Below, in pieces: positions 1-5,569 of a DNA stretch of 38,480 nt. The stretch comes from Actinomycetes bacterium (GTDB taxonomy: Bacteria > Actinomycetota > Actinomycetes > Streptosporangiales > Streptosporangiaceae). The stretch spans positions 1 through 38,480 of the forward strand of contig JAJYTW010000015.1 in assembly GCA_021792855.1 (NCBI GenBank). Reading direction: 5' to 3'. Position numbers and translations under genes: made by a program. The notes below the pieces were generated by a model that did no database searches, had not been told where the DNA came from, and saw only the letters and a list, made by a program, of their open reading frames with translations. Positions within the stretch are counted from its first letter, which is position 1. The number at the start of each line of letters is the position of its first letter.

Positions 1-789
1 ATCAGGGAAATCCTCGGCATTCGCAGCAACCAGACGCTCAACGAGGCGCTGCGCGGCGTGCCGCCGCAGCCGTGGTCCCGCCGCCCCAACGCCAGGGACG
101 ACCTGCGAGCCAGGGCCAGGACGCTGCGCCAGCAGGGCCTGGATTACCGGGCGATCGCGGCCGAGCTAGGTGTCTCGAAGAGTTCCGTGTCCCTGTGGGT
201 CCGCGACCTGCCTCGTCCCGAGCGGCTGAGCGAAGAGGAGTACCGGGCCCGCGGCCGAGCGGCGGTCGATCGCTACTGGACCGCCGAACGGGCCCGCCGT
301 GCGGCGGTCAGATCCGCTGTCAGCGCCGCCGCCGCCAGCGAGATCGGGGCGCTCAGCGAGCGGGAGATCCTGATCGCCGGGGCGGTGGCCTACTGGTGCG
401 AGGGGACCAAGAGCAAGCCGTACCGGAAGGCCGATCGCGTGGTCTTCATTAACAGCGATCCTGGACTGATCACGTTCTTCCTGCGCTTCCTGCGCACCGC
501 GGGCATCCCGGCGAACCGATGCGCCTTCCGGGTCTGCGTCCACGAGAGCGCGGACGTGGCAGCCGCCGAGGACTTCTGGATCCGAGTCACCGGCGCGGCG
601 CCTTCGCAATTCCGGCGGCCCAGCCTGAAGACGCACCGGCCGGCCACGGTCCGCAAGAACGTCGGCGACGGCTACCACGGCTGCCTGCGGGTGGACGTGC
701 TCGGCGGCGCCCCGCTCTACCAGCGGATCGAGGGCTGGAGCCAGGCCATCCTGAGCGGCCTGCCCGGCACCTCGTCGGTGCGCGAGTAG
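1..789 (+). CDS. HTH protein with C-terminal endonuclease-like domain, 5' truncated
   Basis: The frame is open from base 1 and the GTG at 58 is internal to a conserved-looking N-terminal stretch (IREILGIRSNQTLNEALRG), so the true start lies before the window. A helix-turn-helix follows (YRAIAAELGVSKSSVSLWV, about residues 51-69 of the visible protein), of the kind in which a sparse code such as CxxxxxVSxxTVSxW binds DNA. The C-terminal half (AYWCEGTKSK, VFINSDPGLITFFLRFL, RVCVHE, LKTHRPATVRKN, GCLRVDV, LYQRIEGW) matches my memory of a widespread uncharacterised actinobacterial family with a LAGLIDADG-like, possibly endonuclease-derived, fold. DNA binding is well supported by the HTH; nuclease activity is inference. 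It ends with TAG just before a GC-rich hairpin and a tRNA gene. No target or partner can be read from the context. Confidence 0.75.
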   Translation: MREILGIRSNQTLNEALRGVPPQPWSRRPNARDDLRARARTLRQQGLDYRAIAAELGVSKSSVSLWVRDLPRPERLSEEEYRARGRAAVDRYWTAERARRAAVRSAVSAAAASEIGALSEREILIAGAVAYWCEGTKSKPYRKADRVVFINSDPGLITFFLRFLRTAGIPANRCAFRVCVHESADVAAAEDFWIRVTGAAPSQFRRPSLKTHRPATVRKNVGDGYHGCLRVDVLGGAPLYQRIEGWSQAILSGLPGTSSVRE

Positions 790-805
790 ACGAATCAGCA
801 TCTGC

Positions 806-823
806 CCGCGGCACGCGCCGCGG
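806..823 (+). terminator. GC-rich hairpin after the HTH gene
   Basis: A perfect 7-bp stem (CCGCGGC / GCCGCGG) with the 4-nt loop ACGC lies 16 nt after the TAG of the HTH gene. There is no T-tract, which is usual for actinomycete hairpin terminators. It would separate that gene from the tRNA gene. Confidence 0.5.
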
Positions 824-906
824 CGGCATGGGCTGGATCAGGCACGCCGCGGATCGCTATCGTTAAACCGCTTGGCCCTGAGCAACGTCACAAAATGTGA
901 TGGCTC

Positions 907-978
907 TCCGGCGTGGGGTAATTGGCAGCCCAACAGACTTTGACTCTGTATGTCCTGGTTCGAGTCCAGGCGCCGGAA
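907..978 (+). tRNA. tRNA-Gln (anticodon UUG)
   Basis: The 72-nt sequence folds as a complete cloverleaf. The acceptor stem is TCCGGCG with CGCCGGA, followed by an A discriminator. The D arm is GGG..CCC around a loop containing GGTAATTGG-type bases. The anticodon stem ACAGA/TCTGT holds the loop CTTTGAC, giving anticodon TTG for glutamine (CAA, with CAG by wobble). The T arm is CCTGG-TTCGAGT-CCAGG. CCA is not encoded, which is common in actinomycetes. It stands alone here, with no second tRNA or rRNA gene next to it. Confidence 0.96.
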
Positions 979-1202
979 CACTGCCCGCGACACCGTGGTT
1001 CGACGCCTAGCCCAGCGCGATTCGACGCTTAGCCCAGCGGGGGTCGACACCCAACCAACCGGGCGGCACGGCGGGCGGCCAGGGCACGGCGCGCGGCCGA
1101 CAGGCCAGCCTAGAGGAAAATCGGAACCTGTCACATTGCGTGAAGGCCACAGGTCTGGGCAGGGAATTCTGTGGAATTTCACCGTGTAGGTCTTGCTTAA
1201 CC
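979..1202. other. Non-coding stretch between tRNA-Gln and the desaturase operator
   Basis: I see no convincing gene here. It contains one short tandem duplication (999-1039, listed separately). The base composition becomes clearly more AT-rich from about 1130 as the desaturase promoter region is approached. A small open frame on the plus strand at 950-1189 runs through the tRNA and is rejected as coding. Confidence 0.6.
999..1039 (+). repeat. 19-nt imperfect tandem duplication
   Basis: TTCGACGCCTAGCCCAGCG (999-1017) recurs at 1021-1039 with one T for C change, giving a 22-nt period. It lies 20 nt downstream of the tRNA. No function can be assigned; it looks like a local slippage product. Confidence 0.7.
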
Positions 1203-1235
1203 TACGCTACCGTAAGCTACGGTTACGTAAGCGTA
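1203..1235. promoter_or_regulatory. 33-nt dyad operator upstream of the desaturase
   Basis: An extended imperfect palindrome begins TACGCT and ends AGCGTA, and carries matching CGTAA/TTACG blocks inside. Within it lie a perfect 6-bp inverted repeat (ACCGTA-AGC-TACGGT, 1210-1224) and the perfect 8-mer palindrome TTACGTAA (1223-1230). CGTAAGC also occurs twice as a direct repeat (1211-1217 and 1226-1232). This is typical of a TetR-family operator, and the TetR gene at 2371 is the obvious candidate ligand. It sits about 75-105 nt upstream of the desaturase start, where it could cover the promoter. The assignment to that TetR is inference. Confidence 0.7.
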
Positions 1236-1308
1236 TTCGCTCGGCCCATGACCTCGGTTATGCGGATCGCTCTTCCGACCGGCCCCAGCAAGCCACCAAG
1301 GAACCGTG

Positions 1309-2343
1309 ATGACCGCCACCACCGATCTCTCTGTCGCGGCCGACCAGGCCAGCGCAGAGCCGGCGCCCCGCCGCGCCCCGCTCCCCGACCTCAGCCCCGA
1401 ACCCAAGAGCTTCACCTCGCGCGTCCTGATCGGGATCTTCGTCGGCGTGCCCATGGCCGCCCTCGTCGCGGCCATCCCGGTCGCCTGGATCTGGGGCTTC
1501 CTGAACTGGCAGACCGCCGTGATCGCGGTCGTCTTCTACCTGATCTCCGGCCTGGGGATCGCGATGGGCTTCCATCGCTACTTCACCCACGGCTCGTTCC
1601 GCGCCAGGCGAGGGATGAAGATCGCGCTGGCGATCGCCGGGTCGATGGCGATCGAGGGCAGCCTGCTCGACTGGGTCTCCGACCACCGCAGGCACCACAA
1701 GTACAGCGACAAGGAGGGCGACCCGCACTCGCCGTGGCGGTTCGGCGATGACTGGCGGGCGCTCACCAAGGGCATGGTCTGGGCCCACATGGGCTGGATG
1801 TTCGACCGGGGCAAGACCTCGCACCAGAAGTACTCACCGGACTGGCTCGCCGACGACGACATCGCCGCGGTCAGCCGGATGTTCCCGCTGATCGTGGCCG
1901 GCACCCTACTGCTGCCCGCGCTGATCGGCGGCCTGGCGACGATGTCCTGGCAGGGCGCGGTGATCGCGTTCTTCTGGGCCGGCCTGGTCCGGGTGTCGTT
2001 CCTGCACCACGTCACCTGGTCGATCAACTCGATCTGCCACACCTTCGGCAAGCTCGAGTTCGAGGCCCGCGACAAGTCGCGGAACGTGGCCTGGCTGGCC
2101 ATCTTGTCGTTCGGTGAGTCGTGGCACAACCTGCACCACGCGGACCCGACCTGCGCCAGGCACGGCGTGTTCAAGGGGCAGATCGACATCGCGGCGCGGA
2201 TGATCTGGTTCGCCGAGAAGCTGGGCTGGGTGAGCAACGTCCGGTGGCCGGACGAGGGCAGGCTCACCGCCAAGAAGGTGGGCGCCGTTCGCGCACTTGG
2301 CTCCATGACCAAGCGCGCGGAGGCACGTCCGATTGACGCCTGA
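1309..2343 (+). CDS. Acyl-CoA (delta-9 type) fatty acid desaturase
   Basis: The 344-residue product is an integral-membrane di-iron desaturase that introduces a cis double bond into saturated acyl chains, adjusting membrane fluidity. All three histidine boxes are present: HRYFTH (89-94), HRRHH (126-130) and HNLHH (273-277), the last preceded by GESW. Hydrophobic segments at about 40-62, 68-88, 193-212 and 216-236 fit the usual four-helix topology. The ATG at 1309 has AAGGA six nt upstream; the GTG immediately before it (1306) is too close to that site. The TetR gene follows after 27 nt, and a large dyad operator lies upstream. Together they suggest acyl-responsive or fluidity-responsive control. 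The family is certain; the exact position specificity is inferred. Confidence 0.93.
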   Translation: MTATTDLSVAADQASAEPAPRRAPLPDLSPEPKSFTSRVLIGIFVGVPMAALVAAIPVAWIWGFLNWQTAVIAVVFYLISGLGIAMGFHRYFTHGSFRARRGMKIALAIAGSMAIEGSLLDWVSDHRRHHKYSDKEGDPHSPWRFGDDWRALTKGMVWAHMGWMFDRGKTSHQKYSPDWLADDDIAAVSRMFPLIVAGTLLLPALIGGLATMSWQGAVIAFFWAGLVRVSFLHHVTWSINSICHTFGKLEFEARDKSRNVAWLAILSFGESWHNLHHADPTCARHGVFKGQIDIAARMIWFAEKLGWVSNVRWPDEGRLTAKKVGAVRALGSMTKRAEARPIDA

Positions 2344-2370
2344 GTCGGTGATGCCGGGCATGATGGAGGC

Positions 2371-3033
2371 GTGACCAGCCAGCCCCGAGCCTCCAGCCGC
2401 AAGCGGATGACCGGCAAGCAGCGGCGCGAGCAACTGCTCGACGTGGGCCGCCGGGTATTCGCCGAGCGTGGCCTGGACGGCGTCTCCATCGAGGAGATCG
2501 CCGCCCAGGCCGGCGTCTCCAAGCCCGTGGTCTACGAGCACTTCGGCGGCAAGGAAGGCTTGTACGCGGTGGTCGTCGACCGGGAGGTCGAGCGGTTCCT
2601 GCAGATGGCCACCGACCTGCTGCAGGGCGAGGACACCATGGCCAAGTTCGAGGTCGCCGCCGTCGGCCTGCTGCGCTACATCGAGGACAACAGCGACGGG
2701 TTCCGGATCCTGGTCCGCGACTCGCACCCGGCGTCCGGGTCAGGCACCTTCGGGAGCCTGATCAGCGACATGGCCGGGCAGGTCGAGTACATCCTGGCGG
2801 ACGTGCTCAAGACCAGGGGTTACGACCCGAAGCTGGCGCCGATGTACGCGCAGATGCTGGTCGGCATGGTGACGTTCGCCGGCCAGTGGTGGCTGGACGC
2901 GCGCAAGCCGGCGATCGAGGACATGGCCGCGCACCTGGTCAACCTGGCCTGGAACGGCATGTCCAGCCTCGACCCGAAGCCGCGGATCTCGGACGAGGCG
3001 AAGCGCCTGCTGCGGGACAAGCCGTCAGCCTGA
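2371..3033 (+). CDS. TetR-family regulator, probable desaturase regulator
   Basis: The 220-residue protein has a TetR N-terminal domain with an HTH at about residues 38-57 (VSIEEIAAQAGVSKPVVYEHF) and the usual KEGLY start of helix 4. The C-terminal ligand domain is helical, with the conserved-looking segments FRILVRDSH and GMVTFAGQWWLDARK. The GTG at 2371 has GGAGG only 1 nt upstream; the ATG at 2407 (residue 13, MTGKQRRE) is a possible alternative start that leaves the TetR domain intact. It is co-directional with the desaturase at a 27-nt distance. A desaturase/TetR pair is common in actinobacteria, so it likely binds the dyad at 1203-1235 and senses acyl-CoA. The ligand is inference. Confidence 0.88.
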   Translation: MTSQPRASSRKRMTGKQRREQLLDVGRRVFAERGLDGVSIEEIAAQAGVSKPVVYEHFGGKEGLYAVVVDREVERFLQMATDLLQGEDTMAKFEVAAVGLLRYIEDNSDGFRILVRDSHPASGSGTFGSLISDMAGQVEYILADVLKTRGYDPKLAPMYAQMLVGMVTFAGQWWLDARKPAIEDMAAHLVNLAWNGMSSLDPKPRISDEAKRLLRDKPSA

Positions 3034-3035
3034 TC

Positions 3036-3059
3036 CCACCGCGGACTGTGCCGCGGGGC
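3036..3059. terminator. Bidirectional terminator between tetR and tam
   Basis: CCGCGG (3039-3044) and CCGCGG (3051-3056) pair around the loop ACTGTG. Two outer C-G pairs extend the stem beyond one mismatch. It fills the 25-bp gap between the convergent TetR and tam stop codons, so it can serve both transcripts. Confidence 0.6.
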
Positions 3060-3838
3060 TACCGGCGGCGGGCGACCGCGAACACCCGGCGGAACCGCAG
3101 CGGCGTGCCGTAGGGCCGGGCCGGATAGGCGGCCCGGAGCGCCTGCCCGTACTCGGCCAGGAACCGCTCGCCCGCCTCGGCGTCGAGCGCTGCGAGGACC
3201 GGGCGCAGGCCGGTGCTGCGGTACCACCGGAGCACCGGGTCCTCGCCGGACAGGACGTGCACGTAGGTGGTCTCCCAGGCATCCACCTCGCAGCCGGCGC
3301 CGGCCAGCAGATCCAGGTATCCGACCGGATCGGCGCGCTGCGCGGCCAGGTCGACGTCGGCCAGCAGCGGCCGCCAGCGCGGCGCGGCGATCAGTTCGCG
3401 CAGCAGCCGGTAGGACGGCTCATCGTCATTCGCCGGGACCTGAAGCGCGAGCCAGCCACCCGGGGCCAGCCAGCCGGCCCACCGGGTCAGCAGGTCCTGG
3501 TGACCCGGGACCCATTGCAGCACCGCGTTGCATACGATCACGTCCGGCGCCCGCTCCGGCCGCCAGGCCCGGACGTCCCCGGCGGCGAACCGCAGCCGGA
3601 GTCCGGATTCCTGCCTGGCCAGGGTCTGCCCGGCCGCCGCGACCATCTCGGCCGAGTTGTCGACGCCGAGCACGTCCGCGGCCGGCCAGCGACGGGCTAG
3701 GGCGGCGGTCATCTCGCCGGGTCCGCAGCCAAGGTCGACGACGTGCCCCGGGCTCTCGGCGCCGATCCGCGCGGTCAGGTCGAGGAACGGGCGGGCGCGC
3801 TCGCTCGCGTAGTGCCGGTACAGGTTCGGGTTCCACAT
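3059..3838 (-). CDS. tam: Trans-aconitate 2-methyltransferase
   Basis: The 259-residue SAM-dependent enzyme methylates trans-aconitate, the spontaneous isomer of cis-aconitate that inhibits aconitase, and so protects the TCA cycle. The start MWNPNLYRHYASERARPF is characteristic of Tam. SAM motif I is VVDLGCGPGEMT (33-44), followed by VLGVDNSAEMV, and then the Tam-like VLQWVPGHQDLL and LALQVPANDDEPSY. The ATG at 3838 has AAAGG 8 nt upstream. It diverges from a MarR gene across a region with two operators, the same layout as tam/tamR in Streptomyces coelicolor. Length and motifs are intact. Confidence 0.93.
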   Translation of the reverse strand: MWNPNLYRHYASERARPFLDLTARIGAESPGHVVDLGCGPGEMTAALARRWPAADVLGVDNSAEMVAAAGQTLARQESGLRLRFAAGDVRAWRPERAPDVIVCNAVLQWVPGHQDLLTRWAGWLAPGGWLALQVPANDDEPSYRLLRELIAAPRWRPLLADVDLAAQRADPVGYLDLLAGAGCEVDAWETTYVHVLSGEDPVLRWYRSTGLRPVLAALDAEAGERFLAEYGQALRAAYPARPYGTPLRFRRVFAVARRR

Positions 3839-3850
3839 CGGCGCGACCTT

Positions 3851-3868
3851 TATCTCGACGTCAAGATA
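3851..3868. promoter_or_regulatory. MarR (TamR-type) operator 1, proximal to tam
   Basis: TATCTCGACGTCAAGATA is an 18-nt palindrome with 16 of 18 positions symmetric. It begins immediately 5' of the tam ribosome-binding site when read on the minus strand, so a bound dimer would block tam expression. The core TCTCGACGTCAAGA is repeated exactly at 3890-3903. Confidence 0.8.
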
Positions 3869-3889
3869 AAAGTTCTACCAGTCTGGAAG

Positions 3890-3903
3890 TCTCGACGTCA
3901 AGA
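3890..3903. promoter_or_regulatory. MarR (TamR-type) operator 2, over the regulator promoter
   Basis: TCTCGACGTCAAGA is an exact second copy of the core of operator 1, spaced 37 nt from it. It abuts the probable -10 element TATGAT (3906-3911) of the MarR gene. Binding here would give autorepression. Confidence 0.8.
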
Positions 3904-3905
3904 GA

Positions 3906-3911
3906 TATGAT
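3906..3911 (+). promoter_or_regulatory. -10 element TATGAT of the MarR gene
   Basis: TATGAT matches the -10 consensus at five of six positions and is followed by 7 nt and then the ATG at 3919. Transcription would start at or next to that ATG, giving a leaderless mRNA. This argues that the ATG at 3907, which lies inside the -10, is not the real start. Confidence 0.55.
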
Positions 3912-3918
3912 TGCCGTC

Positions 3919-4458
3919 ATGGGCGACACGACGGCCCCGGACAGCGACGAGGTCGACGACCTGGTCGCCGGCTGGCGGTCCGAGCGGCCCGATCTGGACG
4001 TGGAGCCGCTTCAGGTCCTCAGCCGGGTGTCCCGGCTGGCCAGGCACCTGGACCGGGAGCGCAGGGACGCGTTCGCGGCGCACGGCCTGCAGGTCTGGGA
4101 GTTCGACGTGCTGTCGGCACTGCGCAGGCAGGGGCCGCCCTATCAGCTCAGCCCCGGCGCCCTGCTCCGCGCGACCCTGGTGACCTCGGGAACGATGACC
4201 AACCGGATCGACCGGCTCGCCGAGAGCGGTCTGGTCAGCCGGCGACCCGACCCCCAGGACCGGCGCGGCGTCCTGGTCGCGCTGACGCCACGGGGTGCCG
4301 CGGTGGCGGACGCCGCGCTGGCCGACCTGATGCTGGCCGAGCGCGAGTTGCTCGGGCAACTGGACCGCGCCGAGCGCACCGAGCTAGCCATGCTGCTCCG
4401 GCGACTGCTCGCGCCCCTGGATGCCGGCCATCCGCGCGAGCCAGCGCCCGACGCCTGA
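3919..4458 (+). CDS. tamR: MarR-family regulator of the tam divergon
   Basis: The 179-residue protein is a winged-helix MarR regulator: LSRVSRLARHLDRERRD forms helix 1, LSPGALLRATLVTSGTMTNRIDRL holds the recognition helix region, and SRRPDPQDRRGVLVALTPRG forms the wing. In S. coelicolor, TamR is divergent from tam, binds sites in their shared promoter and releases them on binding citrate, aconitate and related metabolites. The same gene pair and paired operators are present here. I prefer the ATG at 3919 because a good -10 lies 7 nt before it and no Shine-Dalgarno sequence supports 3907. The gene symbol rests on context plus family; the ligand is inferred from the characterised orthologue. 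Confidence 0.85.
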   Translation: MGDTTAPDSDEVDDLVAGWRSERPDLDVEPLQVLSRVSRLARHLDRERRDAFAAHGLQVWEFDVLSALRRQGPPYQLSPGALLRATLVTSGTMTNRIDRLAESGLVSRRPDPQDRRGVLVALTPRGAAVADAALADLMLAERELLGQLDRAERTELAMLLRRLLAPLDAGHPREPAPDA

Positions 4459-4490
4459 CCCAGCGCCCGACGCCTGACCCAGCGCCCGAG
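4441..4490 (+). repeat. 19-nt tandem repeat across the tamR stop codon
   Basis: The unit CCAGCGCCCGACGCCTGAC is present twice in full (4441-4459 and 4460-4478) and then partly (4479-4490). The first copy contains the TGA of the MarR gene. Because 19 is not a multiple of three, gain or loss of a unit would not extend the frame cleanly. It is most likely a slippage product at the gene end. Confidence 0.85.
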
Positions 4491-4531
4491 ATCAGCCAAG
4501 CGCGCGGGACCGGCCGGACCCGCGCAGCCGG

Positions 4532-4574
4532 TACCCTCCCTCGCATGACCGGACTCTGGCCCTCCGCCGCATGA
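4532..4574 (+). promoter_or_regulatory. Probable leaderless promoter and 9-codon leader ORF
   Basis: TACCCT (4532-4537) is followed by 7 nt and an ATG at 4545. That ATG opens a short frame, MTGLWPSAA, whose TGA (4572-4574) overlaps the ATG of the SGNH lipoprotein (4571) as ATGA. The lipoprotein has no Shine-Dalgarno sequence before its ATG, so translation may be handed over from this mini-ORF. The arrangement is seen in the sequence; coupling and leaderless transcription are inference. Confidence 0.45.
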
Positions 4575-5554
4575 CCAGGTTCTGGATCCGCGCCGCCCGC
4601 CGGGGCGGCCGCGCGACCGCGGCGCTGCTCACCGCCTCGGCCGCCCTCGCGCTGGCAGCCTGCAGCGCGTCGGCCGGCACCGGTCCGGCGGCCGCGCCGC
4701 AGGCGCGCCACTCCCCGGGATCGCCGGGCCCGACGCGGGCGTCGGCGCTTGCCACCCTGACCGCGCGTGGCGCCGGCCCGCACTATTACCTGGCGCTCGG
4801 GGACTCGCTCGCGGTCGGCATCCAGCCGGACCTGGCCGGGGTTAGCCGGCCCACCACTTCGGGCTACCCGTCCCAGCTCAACGCGCTGCTTCGCCGCCAT
4901 GGGGCACGCCTGAGGCTGGTCGCGCTCGGGTGCTCGGGAGAGACCACGAGCACGATGCTGCACGGCGGACGGTGCCGTTATCCGCGCGGATCCCAGCTTG
5001 CCCAGGCCGTCGCGTTCCTGCGCACCCATCCGGGTGCGGTTCCGCTGATCACGATCGACATCGGCGCCAACGACCCCGGCTCGTGCCTGCGCGCGCACGG
5101 CGTCGGCGCGATGCTCGGCTGCGTGAACACCGCCGCCAGCACCGCGCTGCGGCAGCTTGGCTTGATCCTGGCCCGACTCCGGACGGCCGCGGGGCCGGGT
5201 GGGCTGATCGTCGGCATGACCTACTACGTGCCCGAACTCGCCGCCTGGGGCCAGGGCAGCGGCGGCACCGGGCTAGCCGTCCTGGCCGACAGTCTGGTAG
5301 CGGGCCTGGACCGGCAGCTAGCCGCGGTGTACCGGCGGCACGACGCGCGAGTCGCCGACGTGTTCGGCGCGTTCGCGAGCGCGGACTTCGCCGGGCGGGT
5401 CCGGCTCGCCGGGCGGTCCGTCCCGCCGAACGTGGCCGACATCTGCTCGCTGACCTGGATGTGCGCCCCGGCGCCGCGCGGTCCCAACGTGCACGCCACC
5501 AGCGCGGGGTACCGGGTGATCGCGCGCGCGTTCTGGCGGGCGATCACCGGCTAG
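4571..5554 (+). CDS. Lipoprotein SGNH/GDSL-family hydrolase
   Basis: The 327-residue protein is a predicted secreted esterase or lipase. An Arg-rich N-terminus and hydrophobic core end in the lipobox LAAC (Cys31), followed by a Ser/Gly/Pro-rich linker. SGNH blocks are visible: LALGDSL with Ser79, VALGCSGETT near 118-126, IDIGANDPGS with Asn167, and NVHATSAGY with His308 near the C-terminus. Paired cysteines (RCRY, SCLR, GCVN, ICSLTWMC) suggest disulfides in the extracellular fold. The substrate is unknown; acyl esters of lipids or cell-wall polymers are plausible. It converges with the ABC-F gene, only 9 nt away, with a hairpin spanning both stop codons. Confidence 0.88.
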   Translation: MTRFWIRAARRGGRATAALLTASAALALAACSASAGTGPAAAPQARHSPGSPGPTRASALATLTARGAGPHYYLALGDSLAVGIQPDLAGVSRPTTSGYPSQLNALLRRHGARLRLVALGCSGETTSTMLHGGRCRYPRGSQLAQAVAFLRTHPGAVPLITIDIGANDPGSCLRAHGVGAMLGCVNTAASTALRQLGLILARLRTAAGPGGLIVGMTYYVPELAAWGQGSGGTGLAVLADSLVAGLDRQLAAVYRRHDARVADVFGAFASADFAGRVRLAGRSVPPNVADICSLTWMCAPAPRGPNVHATSAGYRVIARAFWRAITG

Positions 5555-5569
5555 CCGCCGGGTTCAGCC
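5545..5569. terminator. Bidirectional hairpin spanning two convergent stop codons
   Basis: CCGGCT (5545-5550) pairs with AGCCGG (5564-5569). The TAG of the lipoprotein lies at the loop edge and the minus-strand TGA of the ABC-F gene lies in the right arm. With only 9 nt between the genes, this is the only visible transcription barrier. Confidence 0.5.

Noticed and set aside
907-1040. Integration (att) site at the tRNA 3' end
   Set aside because: No integrase gene and no repeated tRNA 3' segment is present in the window.
950-1189. Small plus-strand frame after the tRNA
   Set aside because: It begins inside the tRNA gene and codes Arg-rich sequence without a ribosome site.
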